Assembly: GCA_015698045.1 (NCBI GenBank)
Contig: BLAL01000216.1
Span: 124,001 to 188,000, forward strand
Origin: Rhizophagus clarus
Lineage: Eukaryota; Glomeromycota; Glomeromycetes; Glomerales; Glomeraceae
Direction of reading: 5' to 3'
DNA: 64,000 nt
Shown in pieces: positions 21,579 to 33,550 of the stretch (the stretch's first letter is position 1; every line of letters begins with the position of its first letter). The notes under the pieces were generated by a model that was not told the DNA's origin, made no database searches, and was given only the letters and a program-made list of their open reading frames with translations. Made by a program: the position numbers and the translations under genes.

Positions 21579-24500
21579 TCGGAATCTCTAGATACAAGAA
21601 CCAGAACCAAAGTGCATTGTTTCTGTAAAGAATGTAACGGTAAATTGGTTGATCCAAGGACTAAACTGAAACATGAGTTAAAATATAAATTAAAATCTAA
21701 TGCGAATAATAATTTTGGTAACAATTATCAAGAAGGTTCTTCAAATGTTATATCATCTGATGTTGTTGATGAAGATGTAATGGAATGCGACCCAATACAA
21801 GGGATAAATGATACATCACCTGATATAACTGAACAATTATCCGAAGATATTGAACAATTGTCCGAAGATATTGAACCATTGTCCGAAGATATTGAACCAT
21901 TATTCACAAGAAACTATTTCTTTTTAACAAAGAAGACACCTATACATGAATCGGCAAAACATCGAACGATAAAGAAAGGAAAAATATCCGATCTTGTTCT
22001 TGAAAATTTATTATTGGATAATGTAAGAAACGAGAATGATCAAGATGGGGATTCTGAAGATGATGACGATAAAAATGGAGATACTGAAGATAGCGATTCT
22101 AATTATTCCGATGATTATGAAGATGATGACGATGAGGAAGTCAATTTTGCATCAACAGATTTCGATGACGGCGAACCAATTCTTCCTAACATTAACATTA
22201 ATGATAATTATACTTGGACTATTTTGTGGATATTACAATATCAACAACGATTTAAACTTTCCAATGTAGCTATAGATTCTTTGTTCAAGTTCTTAAGATT
22301 TTTTCTTTTGACAATAGATGAAAATAAATTTTCATCTTTTCCTTTCTCTTTATATATGGCTAAAAAGGTGTTGGGGATATCCACAACGATAATTAAATAT
22401 GCAGCCTGTGACAGATGTCACAAATTGTATGATATAAAAGAATTATTAGACAATACTGAAATACCAACTTGCAGTTTTGTAAACTATCCAAATCACAGAA
22501 TAGAACGATTTCGACAACAATGCAATAACCCTCTATTAACGAAAATAGATAGTAATAATAGTAGTAATAATCCCATTTTCCGTCCGATAATAACATTCCC
22601 GTTAATAAATATTAAGCAACAATTGACCCTTTTTTTTAATCGCAAAAATTTTGAAATGTCATGTCGGAAGTGGTCAGAAAGGAAAAACGGAACTGAAGCT
22701 TTATTCGATATCTATGATGGTGGGGTCTGGAAAAGTTTTACAGATGATGATGGTGCGCTGTTTTTTACAAAAAAATTTGCCGATACTCATATCGGATTAA
22801 TGTTAAATATGGATTGGTTCCAGCCATTCGTAAATTCACAATATTCTGTTGGTGTGATTTATGCCATTTTTTGTAATTTGCCGCGTAATGAACGCTTCAA
22901 GCCACACAATATTCTCACACTAGCAGTAATGCCTAGTCCGAAAGAACCAAGTCAACATGAAATTAACAATTATTTGTATCTGATCGTTAACCAGTTAAAT
23001 CGTTTGTGGAATGGCTATTTTATAAAAACAAACGAACACAACAACGGTCGATTTGTCCGTGGTGCAATCATTGGCTGTTCTAGCGACGTCCCTGCGTCTC
23101 GGAAATTATGTGGTTTCATCTCGGCTCGTATTGCATGCTACCGATGTTACAAATCGGCAAATTTTATAAACAATCAACCAAATTTTGGGGGGTTTGCAGA
23201 TTTAGACGACTGGTTTGTTGAGCGAGATATTAATGAAATAAGAGAAAAAGCAAGTGAGTGGAAACAATGTGCAACTGAAGAAGCACGAAGAGCCCATGTC
23301 TCTGAACATCATGTTCGCTGGTCGGAGATATACCGCTTGCTTTATTTTAATCCTGTTCGCTTTTGCGTGGTTGATCCTATGCATTGCCTTTTTCTCGGTG
23401 TTGCGAAATAGATCGTAACGAAACTCTGGATAGGCGAAGGTATATTAAATAACGAAAAGCTCAAAATTATGCAAGAGAGAGCTGACATGATAAAGTTCCC
23501 AAGTGACCTTGGACGCCACCCTGTCAGAATAGCTACCGGTGAAGGATTCTCAAGTTTCACGGCGGACATGTGGAAAACCTTCATGTTAATTTTTGCAATA
23601 CCTATCACATGGAGTTTCCTTGGATACATCGACCGAAAAATTCTTGCATATTTCGTGCGCGCTTGCAAGATCTTAACAAACCGAGACCTACAAAAAAATA
23701 TGTTAAATGAAGCGTTTACAAGACTGATAGAAATGAACAAATTAATTGAACAAAAATATGGTCAAGAAAAAATAAGTCCTAATCTGCATCTCTGTCTCCA
23801 TATCTGTGAATGCGCATTAGACTATGGTCCTTTGTCCTCATTCTGGTGTTATAGCTTTGAACGGATGAACGGAATTTTAGGTACGTGATTTAATTTTTCC
23901 GATTTGAAAATCGCAATGTTATTAATTATTTTTAAAAATTGTAGGTTCTTATAATAATAGCAGACGTAATATTGAACCTGAACTACTAAGAATTATGTCC
24001 GAAAATACAATCCTTCAATACTTCCTCTCAAATTGTGACAACGATCACTTATTTTCCTCCTTGGAGATAATAGAACCAAGAAAATCTGTTGGCAGCTTGG
24101 CTGCACTTGATGATTTTGCGAGCGATGAGTATCAAAATTTTATAAGACTATCTCTTATTGAGGAAGATTCGGCTTACGGAACGGAATGTTTTCCTGGGTT
24201 GCTAATGAAACCGCGCAAAGAAACTACCCTTCCAAACCAAATTTTGGACCTACTGGTAGAATTTTATAATAGTTTGTATAATGATTATTGTTTCATCTCC
24301 ATCTACTCTATAATAGGTTCAAATAACGGTACTGTTGTAAACCCTAGAATTATACAATATGGGAGAATAAGAATTGGGGCGGACATATATGGTTCTGTTC
24401 AGGCTGCTCGTCACGAAAAATCCTCATATATATTAGCTCGATTTGTACATTATGATGGATCGATCGATGTTTATCCCGGTCAAGTACAATTTTATTTTGA

Positions 24501-24792
24501 GCATACTATTCATTTAAATAGTTCACGATCATTAACCCATTCATTAGCGTTAGTCAAATGGTACAAACCGGTTCAAGATCATAGTACAAGATATTATTGC
24601 CAAGTAGATAACAACATAAAATCATGTAATATGGAATTATGGACAAATGAGTTTTATGATATGAGAAGAGACAGTATTATACCCATACATCATATAATAG
24701 GAAAATTCATTAAATGTAATTTTGATACTGGGACGAGAAAAACAAAAGAATATATGGCTGTGATTCCTTTAAATAAAAAAATTTCGTTTTAA
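21576..24792 (+). pseudogene. CACTA (Tnp2-like) transposase, two exons, one nonsense codon
   Basis: The frame starts at ATG 21,576 after a poly(A) leader. It begins with a Cys/His block (HCFCKECNGKLVDPRTKLKH) that is probably a zinc finger, then an acidic linker. The catalytic core follows: FDIYDGGVWKSF, LNMDWFQPF (first Asp, about residue 412), GCSSDVPASRKLCGF (about 503), a CYRCYK pair and VDPMHCLFLG (about 597). DPMH fits the [C/D]xxH motif reported for CMC DDE transposases. A TAG at 23,409-23,411 replaces the Trp codon seen in the related copy. The frame then stays open to a GT-AG intron (23,881-23,944) and ends at 24,792, about 1,050 codons in all. The C-terminal part has the FWCYSFERMNG landmark. 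The protein would cut and join transposon ends in the nucleus; one stop makes this copy defective. Confidence 0.88.
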
Positions 24793-26610
24793 AAACTTTA
24801 TATAATATAAAATGAATTATATGTAAAATCAGAATGGCGAATTCAATTATAGCATTTGTATTTGATTAAATTATAACAATCATTTTTTTTGGCACAAGAA
24901 TAACGATAAAGGTTACATATACCGTAATTAATTCTAACCGCGTGAAAAATCAGATAATTCAGATAACAAGAGATCTTATTTTGAGCCGGCAAAGTTGTAT
25001 TGCAAATCGGTCTTTATTACGGCATTACGATACAAGCACCATACTTTGTGATTAATAACTCTAATCATGTAATAATTTTTAGATATCAAAGGTTTATTTT
25101 ATTTTAATTAAATATCACATAAAGTATAAAACAATTATTCTGGCTATATAAATACATTTAAGGCCGGCAAAGCTGTATTGCAAATCGGCCCTTCTTATTT
25201 GAAAAGGGTAACAATTACATTAAATTAATACGGCACTTATTCAAAAATGTTTAAAAATGTTGCAACTTAATTCTCCAATAATCATCATTGTTATAATCAA
25301 GTTACTTACGACTTAAGCCTACTTTGATTATAAATAAAACGGCACTTCGCACAGACAGAGGTCATGATATATGAGTTATCCCATCATGCCTATTTTACCC
25401 CTTGATAAAGGATTTTCGTTGCATGTACTTTCCTAATCAATGATAATCAAAGTTACTTACGACTTAAGTCTACTTTGATTATAAATAAAACGGCACTTCG
25501 CACAGACAGAGCTCATGATATATGAGTTATCCCATCATGCCTATTTTAACTATGATTAAAGAATTTACATTATTATTGTAAATATTTTACTCATAAGTCA
25601 TAATGATATCTATTTAGACTTCGACGAATAATGCGACAGAGGAGGCGGAATTATCATAACCAAAATTCGAAGCGAGAGGTCTATGTATAGTAAATAGATC
25701 ATCAACTTTGGTACCAGAGTTATTTACAAACTTTAGGTGGCCACCTAGCCCACCTTTCCTATAACACACTATGCACAACGGCAAACGGTATAGGAGGCAG
25801 ACTCTTCTTTCAGAAAGAAAGTTTTTTTTTGAAAAAAAAAAAAATAGTACAATTAAATAGCGTTTAATTAAATGTGATTAATTAACTTTTTAGGAATAGG
25901 CCTTATCAATGCGATCTCATCAGTTTCGATTATCACTGTTCAACCTTATGAATACTTCAGTTATTGTTTGTGAAATCGAACCAACTGGGAATTCAATGTA
26001 CAAAACAAGTAGAATATTTTGAATAGTATCTTATATTTATTAGTATAATAAATAATTTCAAAAATCCTATGATGTAAAATTACGAAATATTACAATTTAA
26101 ATATCGGCAAAGGCTATTTTAAATAGAGTAAAATCTTTATTCGACCTGTGTCAAAAGCGGTAAAGTTTACACTAAATATAATATCTCCGGTTTAAATATC
26201 GGCATTTAATTAAAAAAAAGGTAAAAATCGGCCGCTAAAATCGGCATTTCTGGATGAAAAATCGGAAGTTAACAAAAATCGGCAAAAAATTAGTAAAATA
26301 ATCGGCAAAGCCTTATTGAAGTCGGCAAGGGAATTTTAAATAAGATAAAATCCTTTATTCGAACTATACGAAAAGGGTAAAGTATATAATAAATATAATA
26401 TCTCCAGTTTAAATATCGGCATTTATTTAAAAAAAGGTAAAAATCGGCCGCTAAAATTGGCATTTATGACTGAAAAATCGGAATTTAACAAAAATCGGCA
26501 AAAATAGATATGGCTATACTAAAATAAGCAAAATTTGGCATATTCTATATTGAAGTCGGCAAGGCTATTTTAAATAGAGCAAAATCCGATTTTTTTTCAT
26601 TCGACCTGTG
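24793..26610. other. 3' non-coding part of the CACTA-type element
   Basis: No gene seen. Positions 25,292-25,397 and 25,443-25,549 are near-identical ~106-bp direct repeats (ATAATCAA-GTTACTTACGA to CCCATCATGCCTATTTTA). A GCCGGCAAAG-TTGTATTGCAAATCGG word occurs at about 24,984 and 25,162. From about 26,080 the ATCGGCA/TGCCGAT subterminal repeats return in the orientation opposite to the left end, finishing in the right TIR (26,587-26,610). Confidence 0.8.
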
Positions 26611-27413
26611 CTAATTGTTTTAATACTAACGCGTTTTTTACCCTAATTGTTACTTTATATCGTAATACTAACAATACTATCTACGTTTCCTTTTTTTCTT
26701 TTACTTGTACTTTAATACTAACAAAAATATCCATGTTTCTACTGTTTCTTTAACTCTTTTTACTCTAATATTAACAACACTAACAATACTAACAATATTT
26801 CTTTTATCTTTATATCTAATACCAACGTTACTATAGCTGTTTCTCTTCTTTTTACATCTAATTGTATCGTTACTCTTTCTTTTTTTACTTTTATATATTC
26901 TGTATATAGTAATAAATACTTGTAATTTTTTATAATTTAATTCATATTATATCTAATAAAATATACATTATATAAACTTATAGTACAAAAATGAATTTTG
27001 AAACATTACAAAATATTTATGTAAAATTACGAATCGTCAAAATATTTTAAAAAGTTGCGAAATATTACGCAATAAAATTACACAATATTACGAACCGTAA
27101 AATTACAAAACTTTGCATATTGTAATATTTTGAAATATTTTAAAAAGTTACAAAATATTACGCTTACGCAAACTTGTGGCGGGTCTGGAAACTTACGAAA
27201 TATTATGTAAAATTACAAAATATTGTGAATGCGTAAAATTACGGAATATTACGAACCGTAAAATTACAAAACTTTGCATATCATAATATTTTGAAATATT
27301 TTAAAAAGTTACGAAATATTACTCTTCCGCAAACTTGCGGTAGGTCTGGAAACTTACGAAATATTACGATGCGTAATCTTGCGCAACTTTTCGCACTATA
27401 AAATTTCCTGATG
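26611..27413. repeat. Right part of the ACTAAC repeat and transposon-end block
   Basis: Continuation of the tract interrupted at 16,889. It is nearly identical to 55,645-56,449. It passes from ACTAACAATA repeats into TTACGAAATATTACG-type repeats (two ~180-bp copies) and stops at the terminus TATAAAATTTCCTGATG (27,413). Confidence 0.82.
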
Positions 27414-28122
27414 ATGTTCTTTTTTAATTAAATAATTGATAAAAAGCGGGTTTGGTACTGACTTTTTTTTTGTTCAAAAAAAAGATTATCTATATATAAA
27501 AACGCTAGAACTGTCAGTTTCAGCATTTTTTTGCATTTATTGCGAAAATGTAATTTTTATTGAAATAATTAAAAAAAATGTTGCGAAAACTTTTTTTATC
27601 AAATATAAAAAAAACGTCGCAAAAACGTTTTGCATTAGTATATTAATAAATATCAATAATAAAAACAGTTTTTTGGTAATTAACTATCGGTAAAAACTGA
27701 ACTGAACTTTGTAACAATTATGTAGATCATAATTCCATAATTTTCTCCATTATCAAATTTTGACCTTTTATAAAGGTATGACTTCTTATAATTGCACCTG
27801 ACTATAAGTTCTCTGGACCGGTCGGTTAAGTACCATGAGTTTTCTGGACTGGCTTAACCAAAATTTTATAATTTTATAGAATAATTATTTTGATATCTTG
27901 TTTTAATAATAAGAGTATATTTGTATACTTTATTTGCTTTTAGAGAATTGCCAGCAAAAAATGAAATTATCTTGTTTCTGCTTATAAAAGGCCATATACG
28001 ACCAGTTTTATAAATCATTATAACAAATTTTTAACATAATATTATTAAATGCATTTATTTACTTTTATTATATGTACAAATTTAGCAAAAAAAATAAAAA
28101 CAATATAACACTAGTATAACTA
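27414..28122. other. AT-rich spacer without a gene
   Basis: No coding signal that I trust. One short direct repeat (TTCTCTGGACCGG / TTTTCTGGACTGG, about 27,808 and 27,838) is visible. Confidence 0.55.
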
Positions 28123-28430
28123 AAGGAAATTACTTTCATATTCATATTCCTCGTCAGTATAATGAGGAAGTATATAATCTAAAACTTCTTCATCATTACC
28201 CAATCGCGAATCCCAAGCATCATCATACCAGTAGTCAAAGATCTTTTCTATATATTTATAAAACTGAAAATTAAAAAATCTTAAAGCAAAAAATTATAAA
28301 ATGTAATGAAATTTTGAAAATAATCTTAAGTTCATTAAACCTCCAAAAATTTTGATCTTTCGCATTGCAAGCATTAATAAGTAAATTTATTTTTCGACTT
28401 AACTTTTTTTATCAAAAAATGCCTAGAACA
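28123..28430 (-). pseudogene. 3' exons of an unrecognised acidic gene
   Basis: Two exon-like stretches on the minus strand join across a GT-AG intron. One reads KINLLINACNAKDQNFWR (about 28,425-28,355); the other reads FYKYIEKIFDYWYDDAWDSR, continues acidic and ends in a stop at 28,125. The acceptor (TTTTCAG) is clear, and the donor is GTTTAA. No upstream exon is convincing. The family is unknown, and it may be the tail of an accessory gene of a nearby transposon. Confidence 0.4.
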
Positions 28431-28618
28431 AGACGCTATCTTATCAAAAGTTGCAACCTGTTACACAAGTTAATTTACATATAATCTGATCGTGAGAAAA
28501 TTATCGAATATTAATTAACCCCTAATTTTTGTTTCAGTTTTTTTTTTCTTTCTGATTATCGTTAATTTTCATCTTTATTTTCTGTTTCTGTAAGTTGCTA
28601 TAACACAATATAAAAATT

Positions 28619-29056
28619 GTGATAAAATTTGACTTTAATACAAATTTTATTTATTCCAGAATATTACTCAGAAACGATATAGACCGCAAGCATAAACGCA
28701 ACAGCGTTAAATACATTAAACAAAGTAACAAAATTTTAAGGCAAGAAAATGAAAATTTAAAGCAAATAACAAATTATACCATGGCTCGAAATATAGAAAT
28801 TCAAAATAAAGTTACAACACTGGAAAATTATAATTATGGCCTAATTAAAATCCTAGAAATCCAAAAGGAAGCAAATGATTTTCAGAAGCAAAAGATTGAA
28901 ATTATGGAAAGTCAATTATCTATATTAAACGAGCAAGTAGCTAATGGTTCAACCCTACCGTTTGTTCAACAAAAAGATTATGAAAAATCAAAATTTGGCA
29001 GGGCCTTAGTATTAGCCTGCTCCATTAAAATATTAAAAATAATATCATTTTTGTAA
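28619..29056 (+). CDS. Hypothetical coiled-coil protein
   Basis: A 145-codon open frame. Residues about 20-110 are a Lys/Glu/Gln-rich heptad-like stretch (KQSNKILRQENENLKQ, EIMESQLSILNEQV) predicted to be a coiled coil. The end (GRALVLACSIKILKIISFL) is hydrophobic. No family is recognised. Codon composition is more gene-like than the surroundings, but the start could be upstream in a spliced exon. Confidence 0.42.
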   Translation: MIKFDFNTNFIYSRILLRNDIDRKHKRNSVKYIKQSNKILRQENENLKQITNYTMARNIEIQNKVTTLENYNYGLIKILEIQKEANDFQKQKIEIMESQLSILNEQVANGSTLPFVQQKDYEKSKFGRALVLACSIKILKIISFL

Positions 29057-29069
29057 ATATTATTTGAAA

Positions 29070-29232
29070 TTTATTGTATGTAATACAAGAATTGATAACG
29101 TGATTTTGATTCAAGAAAAGTTCGCTTGAACTTTTCTTGAAATTTATTGTAATACAAGAATTGATAACGTGATTTCAATTCAAGAAAAATTCGCTTGAAC
29201 TTTTCTTAATCAAAATTACGTTATCTGATGTA
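29070..29232. repeat. Tandem ~80-bp repeat with internal palindrome
   Basis: Two copies of TACAAGAATTGATAACGTGAT followed by the near-palindrome AAGAAAAGTTCGCTTGAA / CTTTTCTT. A related palindrome occurs at 54,664-54,705 (AAGAAAAGTTTGAGCAAAC / TTTTCTT). It may be a small MITE-like repeat. Confidence 0.6.
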
Positions 29233-29647
29233 ATAATAATGATGACTTGATTGGCTGATATTCAGAATTTTATTTTAATTAATAAATCAGAACATATTTA
29301 ATTATTTATTTCCAGATTTGGCCTAAAATCAGACTACTTCGAAAATTTTATATATTACGTATATTAATTTGATTTAGAATTGAACAAAGCTTACGGTCAT
29401 AACTTATGAGTTAATGTTTGTATACTGTATTATGTAGACAGTTATTTTGAAAAATCATTGAATATTTATATTATAGAAAATTTAATGAATGTAATTGTAA
29501 ATGCAAACTCTTCGAATATTTTATTTAATATTGGCACCGTACAAGTAAATCTATTTCTACAGTAAAAGCTCGTTACTGTCAGATAGCTCATTGTGACGAG
29601 CTTTGACTATTTCTTTTCTTTTTTTTTTGTCGATGTTTGTAACCTCG

Positions 29648-31195
29648 TTAACGTTGTTGACGTTTGTGACCATTATCTTTTTCAGTATCTCCCTCGTCTT
29701 CATCATCAGAATGAACAGATGTCACGAGCCTTTTGAGTGGACTGTTGTATCCAGATATAGTCCATTTAGAAGCGTTTAAAGGTGGATTGACTTCTTCAAC
29801 AAGCTGAGAATCACTGTAAGTCTGAACGTGTTTCTTAAAGTTACGACTCTTTGATTTTCACAGGTCGAAATTAGTTAAATAGGGTATCAATAGGTTATCA
29901 ATAGGTTATCAACCAGCTATCAATAGGCTACCCTATTGGTAGCCTATTGAACTTGCGCCATAATCTGTCACCAATCAGGCAGGCTGATTGATAACCTATT
30001 GATAACCTATTGATATCCTATTGATACCCTATTTAATAAAAATACCAATAGGATACTAATAGGTTATTAATAAGTTATCAATTGGCTATCAATCAGCCTG
30101 CCTGATTGGTGACGGATTATGGCGCAAGTTCAATAGGCTACCAATAGGGTAGCTTATTGATAGCTGATTGATAACCTATTGATACTCTATTGATACCCTA
30201 TTTAACTAATTTCGACCTGTGTTCTGATTTGTGACTTTATCTAAATATTCCCGCAAAAACTGCTGCAACTTTTTTTTTAAATAATTAGTATATGCCGATT
30301 TACATTAAACAAATCAACACACTTACAGTATTAGATCGCCATTGCAGGTCGTAAGTCACTATCTTATTTTCATCAGCCCCTTCATCACTTTCAGAAATTT
30401 CAGGACTGTGATAAGCGTTGTTGCTAGTGATTGCTTTTAAATCATTTTTTTCAAATTTATTTATTAATTTATCTTTAGAACTTTGCAAATGATTTATCGC
30501 AATTGTTCTTCTTTTCCTCTTCTGTAAAAAAAAACTAATAAAAATAACAATCAGATTAAATTTTTGTGATATATATTTATTAATTTACCTTCGATCAATG
30601 TGAGTTAGCGTGTTTCTTTCTCATTTGTTTCTTTCTTTCTTCTTCTGGCTTATTCTTATCCTTTTCGTTCTTACGTTGATATCTATGTCTTTGATGAACG
30701 AGTTGGTATATGACATTGTTGGTTACTGGATATGTATCATGACTTAACACGTTCATTATGGAAGGAATCATCATCTTTAACACAAATTCCTTCTGATCTT
30801 CAAAAGTTTTACTGATGTTAAGATTTTCTGGTAGTCTTTGGATGATCCAAAAAACGTCTCGCTAACATAAAAATTATAGTTTATATTTTATTATAATAAA
30901 AATGATTAAACTCAAAATTTTTAGTTACTCTAAAAGCATCTCTTAAATTTTTATCCATGTCTGTTACACTCGTGTATGACTTGCGTTTTTTTGAAAGATG
31001 TTTTTTTAATCCTATAATAAAACAATAAAATATCAATAAATCAGAACAATGACGAACCAGATCAAAATTATCATAAAATATACTTTTTTCTTTCGCTCGC
31101 TCTGATATACTTGATTCATCTGAACTACTTTGTTCATCTGAACTATTTGTTTTATCTGACTCTTCATATGATGTATCATATTGATCTTCATCCAT
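29648..31195 (-). pseudogene. Partner gene of the second CACTA-type transposase, MITE-interrupted
   Basis: A five-exon frame divergent from the transposase at 31,609. It starts with an acidic Ser/Asp-rich segment (31,195), then LKKHLSKKRKSYTSVTDMDK, RDVFWIIQRLPENLN and a Lys/Arg-rich helix, KRKRRTIAINHLQSSKDK, SESDEGADEN and WRSN. The last exon has PPLNASKWTISGYNSP and an acidic tail ending at 29,648. Landmarks and order parallel the partner of the first element (RRRKGLQH, WRSS, P-W-IS), so they look homologous. An in-frame TGA ends the third exon early (30,595), and the last exon contains the 363-bp MITE at 29,859. Gene boundaries rest on splice-site reading alone. Confidence 0.62.
29859..30221. 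mobile_element. 363-bp palindromic MITE with CACAGGTCGAA ends
   Basis: Almost the whole element is an inverted repeat. It runs from CACAGGTCGAAATTAG through CTATCAATAGGTTATCAATAGG-type repeats to the mirrored CTAATTTCGACCTGTG. It has no coding capacity. The 11 terminal bases equal those of the 9.7-kb CACTA-type element, and the 3-bp flanks (TTT / TTC) match at two of three positions. This marks it as a non-autonomous CACTA-family derivative that was probably mobilised in trans. Confidence 0.9.
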
Positions 31196-31608
31196 TTTCT
31201 TATTTAAAAAAATAAAATAAAGTCATATATTGGTGTTATTCCTGAATATATTTATAAAAATTATCGTTATATTTGAAGGTGAAAATACACTTTTAAGTAA
31301 ACGCGAAGGTAACTTTTAAGCAAACGTGGTGACTTTTAAGCAAACGTGAAAGTGAAAATGTACGACTTTTAAATATATTTATGGGTACAATTGATTTACA
31401 AATTGATGCATCAGTGCATGGATATTTGCTAGTTTTCACAATAATACAAACTAATCAATATCAATTTTTTCAAAGTTTCACGTGTAAATGAGTTAAACGG
31501 TAAATCTATCTCAATGCGTGATTATATTCACATATATCACTATATTTGAACAGTTAAATACTGTAATACCGTTAATTCGTTATCAACAATTCTGATACTT
31601 ATGTCGAT

Positions 31609-33550
31609 ATGTCTACAAGAGTGAGAGATAAGGTACCATGTGATTGCAAAAATTGTGATGAAAAACTTGTTGACGAAAGAACAAGAAATAAACATGCTGA
31701 ATTAGAAAGAAATCTAGCATCCAGAATTTCTGGATTCATTCTTTCTTTATATCGATCATGTGATTCTTCATGCAATCTTGAGATGGCAAATATCGGATAC
31801 AATACTGTTGCAAAGAAGTCGACAAGAAGGATTAGAACTGCTGAACAAGAGTCAAGGTTACCTGAAGATGATAATTATTATGATCCAACTTCAGCTGATT
31901 TTGATCAACATTTTCCTTTAAAAAAACAAAGAAGGCAAGACAATTTTTAAGCAGTAAAATCCGTATTAGAAGGTAATGATGATTTTAATCCTATTGAACC
32001 TATTTATGAAGAAGAAGATGATGATGATGACAAAGATGATGATGATGATGACGAAGATAATGATGATGACGAAGAAGATGATGATGACGATGAAGAAGAT
32101 GATGATGATGACAAAGATGATGATGATGATGACGAAGATGATGACAAAGATGATGATGACCAAGAAGAAGATGATGATGATGATAACTATGAACAATTTG
32201 ATGCATCTAATACAAATTTTGATTATGCCGATTCTTGGATAGTATTATGGATTTTGAAATATCAATCAAGATTCCGCTTGCCTGATGTTACCATAAATGT
32301 TCTGATCAAGTTTTTCTGTCAAGTATTGCAAGATATCAATCACATGAGATACAAGGAATTTCCCTCTTCCTTACACATCGCTAAAAAACTATTAAAAGTC
32401 AGTAAATGGTTGAACTATGCAGTATGTCAAAAATGTAATACTTTATACAATGCGGCTGAGGTTTTAAAGGAAGATGATTTCAAATGTAGCTATATAGAAT
32501 TTCCTAGCCATCCAATGCGAACAAAAAGAAAACCTTGTGGAGTGGAGCTAACAGAACAGGTGCCAATTATAAAAGGCCTCAAGTTATTGTTTCCCTTGCC
32601 AGATTTAAAGACGCAAATAACTTCTTTATATCAGTGACCCAATTTTGAAAAACAACTTGTAAAATGAACAAACTGGCATGCAAATAGTGGGATGATGACA
32701 GATGTTTATGATGGTGAAATTTGGAAAAATTTCCCTTCACAAATGGACAATTCAGAATTACGATTTTTTACAAAAGAGACGGTAGATTCCAATCTAGGTA
32801 TAATGATAAATCTAGACTGGTTCCAACCGTTTGATTCTACTCTGTATAGTTGTGGTGCTATATATAGCGTAATATGTAATCTACCACAAAACGTTTGATT
32901 TAATAAGGAAAACATATTAATACTTGAACTTCTACAGGGCCTTCCGAAGTTAAATTAGATAAAATCAACAATTATTTCACTCTGATAATAAATGAATTGC
33001 TAGACTTCTGGAACGGAGTTAAGTTGCCTACCAAGAAGTGTCCAAATGGTAAAAAAATTCGATTAGCTATTATATGTTATTCTAATGACATTCTGGCCGC
33101 AAGGAAGTTATGTGGGCACATATCGGCATTAGTCAGATATCATAGGTGCTACAAAATAGCAACGAGCAAAGAGAAAGGTCAAAGGCCGAACTTCGGGGAT
33201 TTTGATTACATGAAAAACTGATTCATAACAAGAGACGTAAAAGAACATAAACATAATGCTGCAATTTGGAAACAACAGAACACTGAAGAGGATAGGAGGC
33301 AGTATGTCAGTGAGACTCATGTAAGATGGTCAGAGATGCTTCGATTACCATACCATGACCTGATTAGACATTTAGTTATTGACCTCATGCATAATTTATT
33401 TCTTGGAATTGCACAATGGATTATTAAAAAATTATGGATTGAAGGCAATAAGATTTTTAAAGCTGATTTAGAAATAATGGAAAGAAGAGCAAAAGGTATC
33501 AAGATACCCACCAATTTAGGACGAGCTTCATATAAAATTGTCACTGGTGA
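31609..33550 (+). pseudogene. Second CACTA-type transposase, N-terminal part before the Polinton
   Basis: Related to the transposase at 21,576 along its whole length. It starts with VPCDCKNCDEKLVDERTRNKH (zinc-finger-like), then a long Asp/Glu tract (32,005-32,190), an AVCQKCNTLYN segment and the core motifs TDVYDGEIWKNF, INLDWFQPF, CYSNDILAARKLCGH and IDLMHNLFLG. In-frame stops are seen at 31,948, 32,635, about 32,656, 32,896 and about 33,219, and there is a frameshift around 32,935, so it is an old copy. At 33,550 the frame is interrupted by the Polinton. The rest continues at 47,713. Confidence 0.88.

Larger units (their letters stand above)
16890..26610. mobile_element. Complete 9.7-kb CACTA-type (CMC) DNA transposon
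   Basis: The left end CACAGGTCGAATG-A8-TCG is matched in inverted orientation at 26,587-26,610. The trinucleotide CTA precedes the left end (16,887-16,889) and follows the right end (26,611-26,613). An unoccupied version of the insertion site (TTAATACTAATTGTTTTAAT) is present at about 55,650, with a single CTA. A 3-bp duplication, CAC-starting ends and repeated subterminal motifs are established features of CACTA/En-Spm elements. The element encodes a Tnp2-like transposase and a divergent SR-rich/acidic partner protein. Only one nonsense codon is seen in the transposase, so the insertion is fairly young. Confidence 0.93.
14010..27413. mobile_element. Putative Myb-bearing DNA transposon, interrupted by a CACTA-type element
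   Basis: The left end CATCAGGAAATTTTATA at 14,010 faces its inverted match ending at 27,413, and the similarity continues inward for about 40 bp (an imperfect TIR around AAAA-TTGCG-AAG-TTACG). Between them lie a ~50-bp satellite array, an intact Myb/SANT-like gene on the minus strand, ACTAAC-rich tracts and a second AT-rich repeat block. Removing the CACTA-type insertion (16,890-26,610) leaves about 3.7 kb. The same two end blocks recur at 55,194-56,449 and 56,450-57,522 in rearranged order. I see no clear target duplication and no transposase in it, so the unit could be non-autonomous, or the boundaries could be a chance pairing of two related repeat ends. Confidence 0.5.

Noticed and set aside
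25620-25800. tRNA or other structured RNA in a GC-richer patch of the CACTA-type element
   Set aside because: No cloverleaf, B-box (GGTTCGAATCC) or paired arms could be found by eye.
27436-27693. 85-codon frame
   Set aside because: AT-rich low-complexity translation with no homologue in the window and no splice or context support.
31966-32242. Met/Lys-, Ile/Phe- and His-rich frames near 32.1 kb
   Set aside because: Shadows of the GAT/GAA codon run that encodes the acidic tract of the second transposase.
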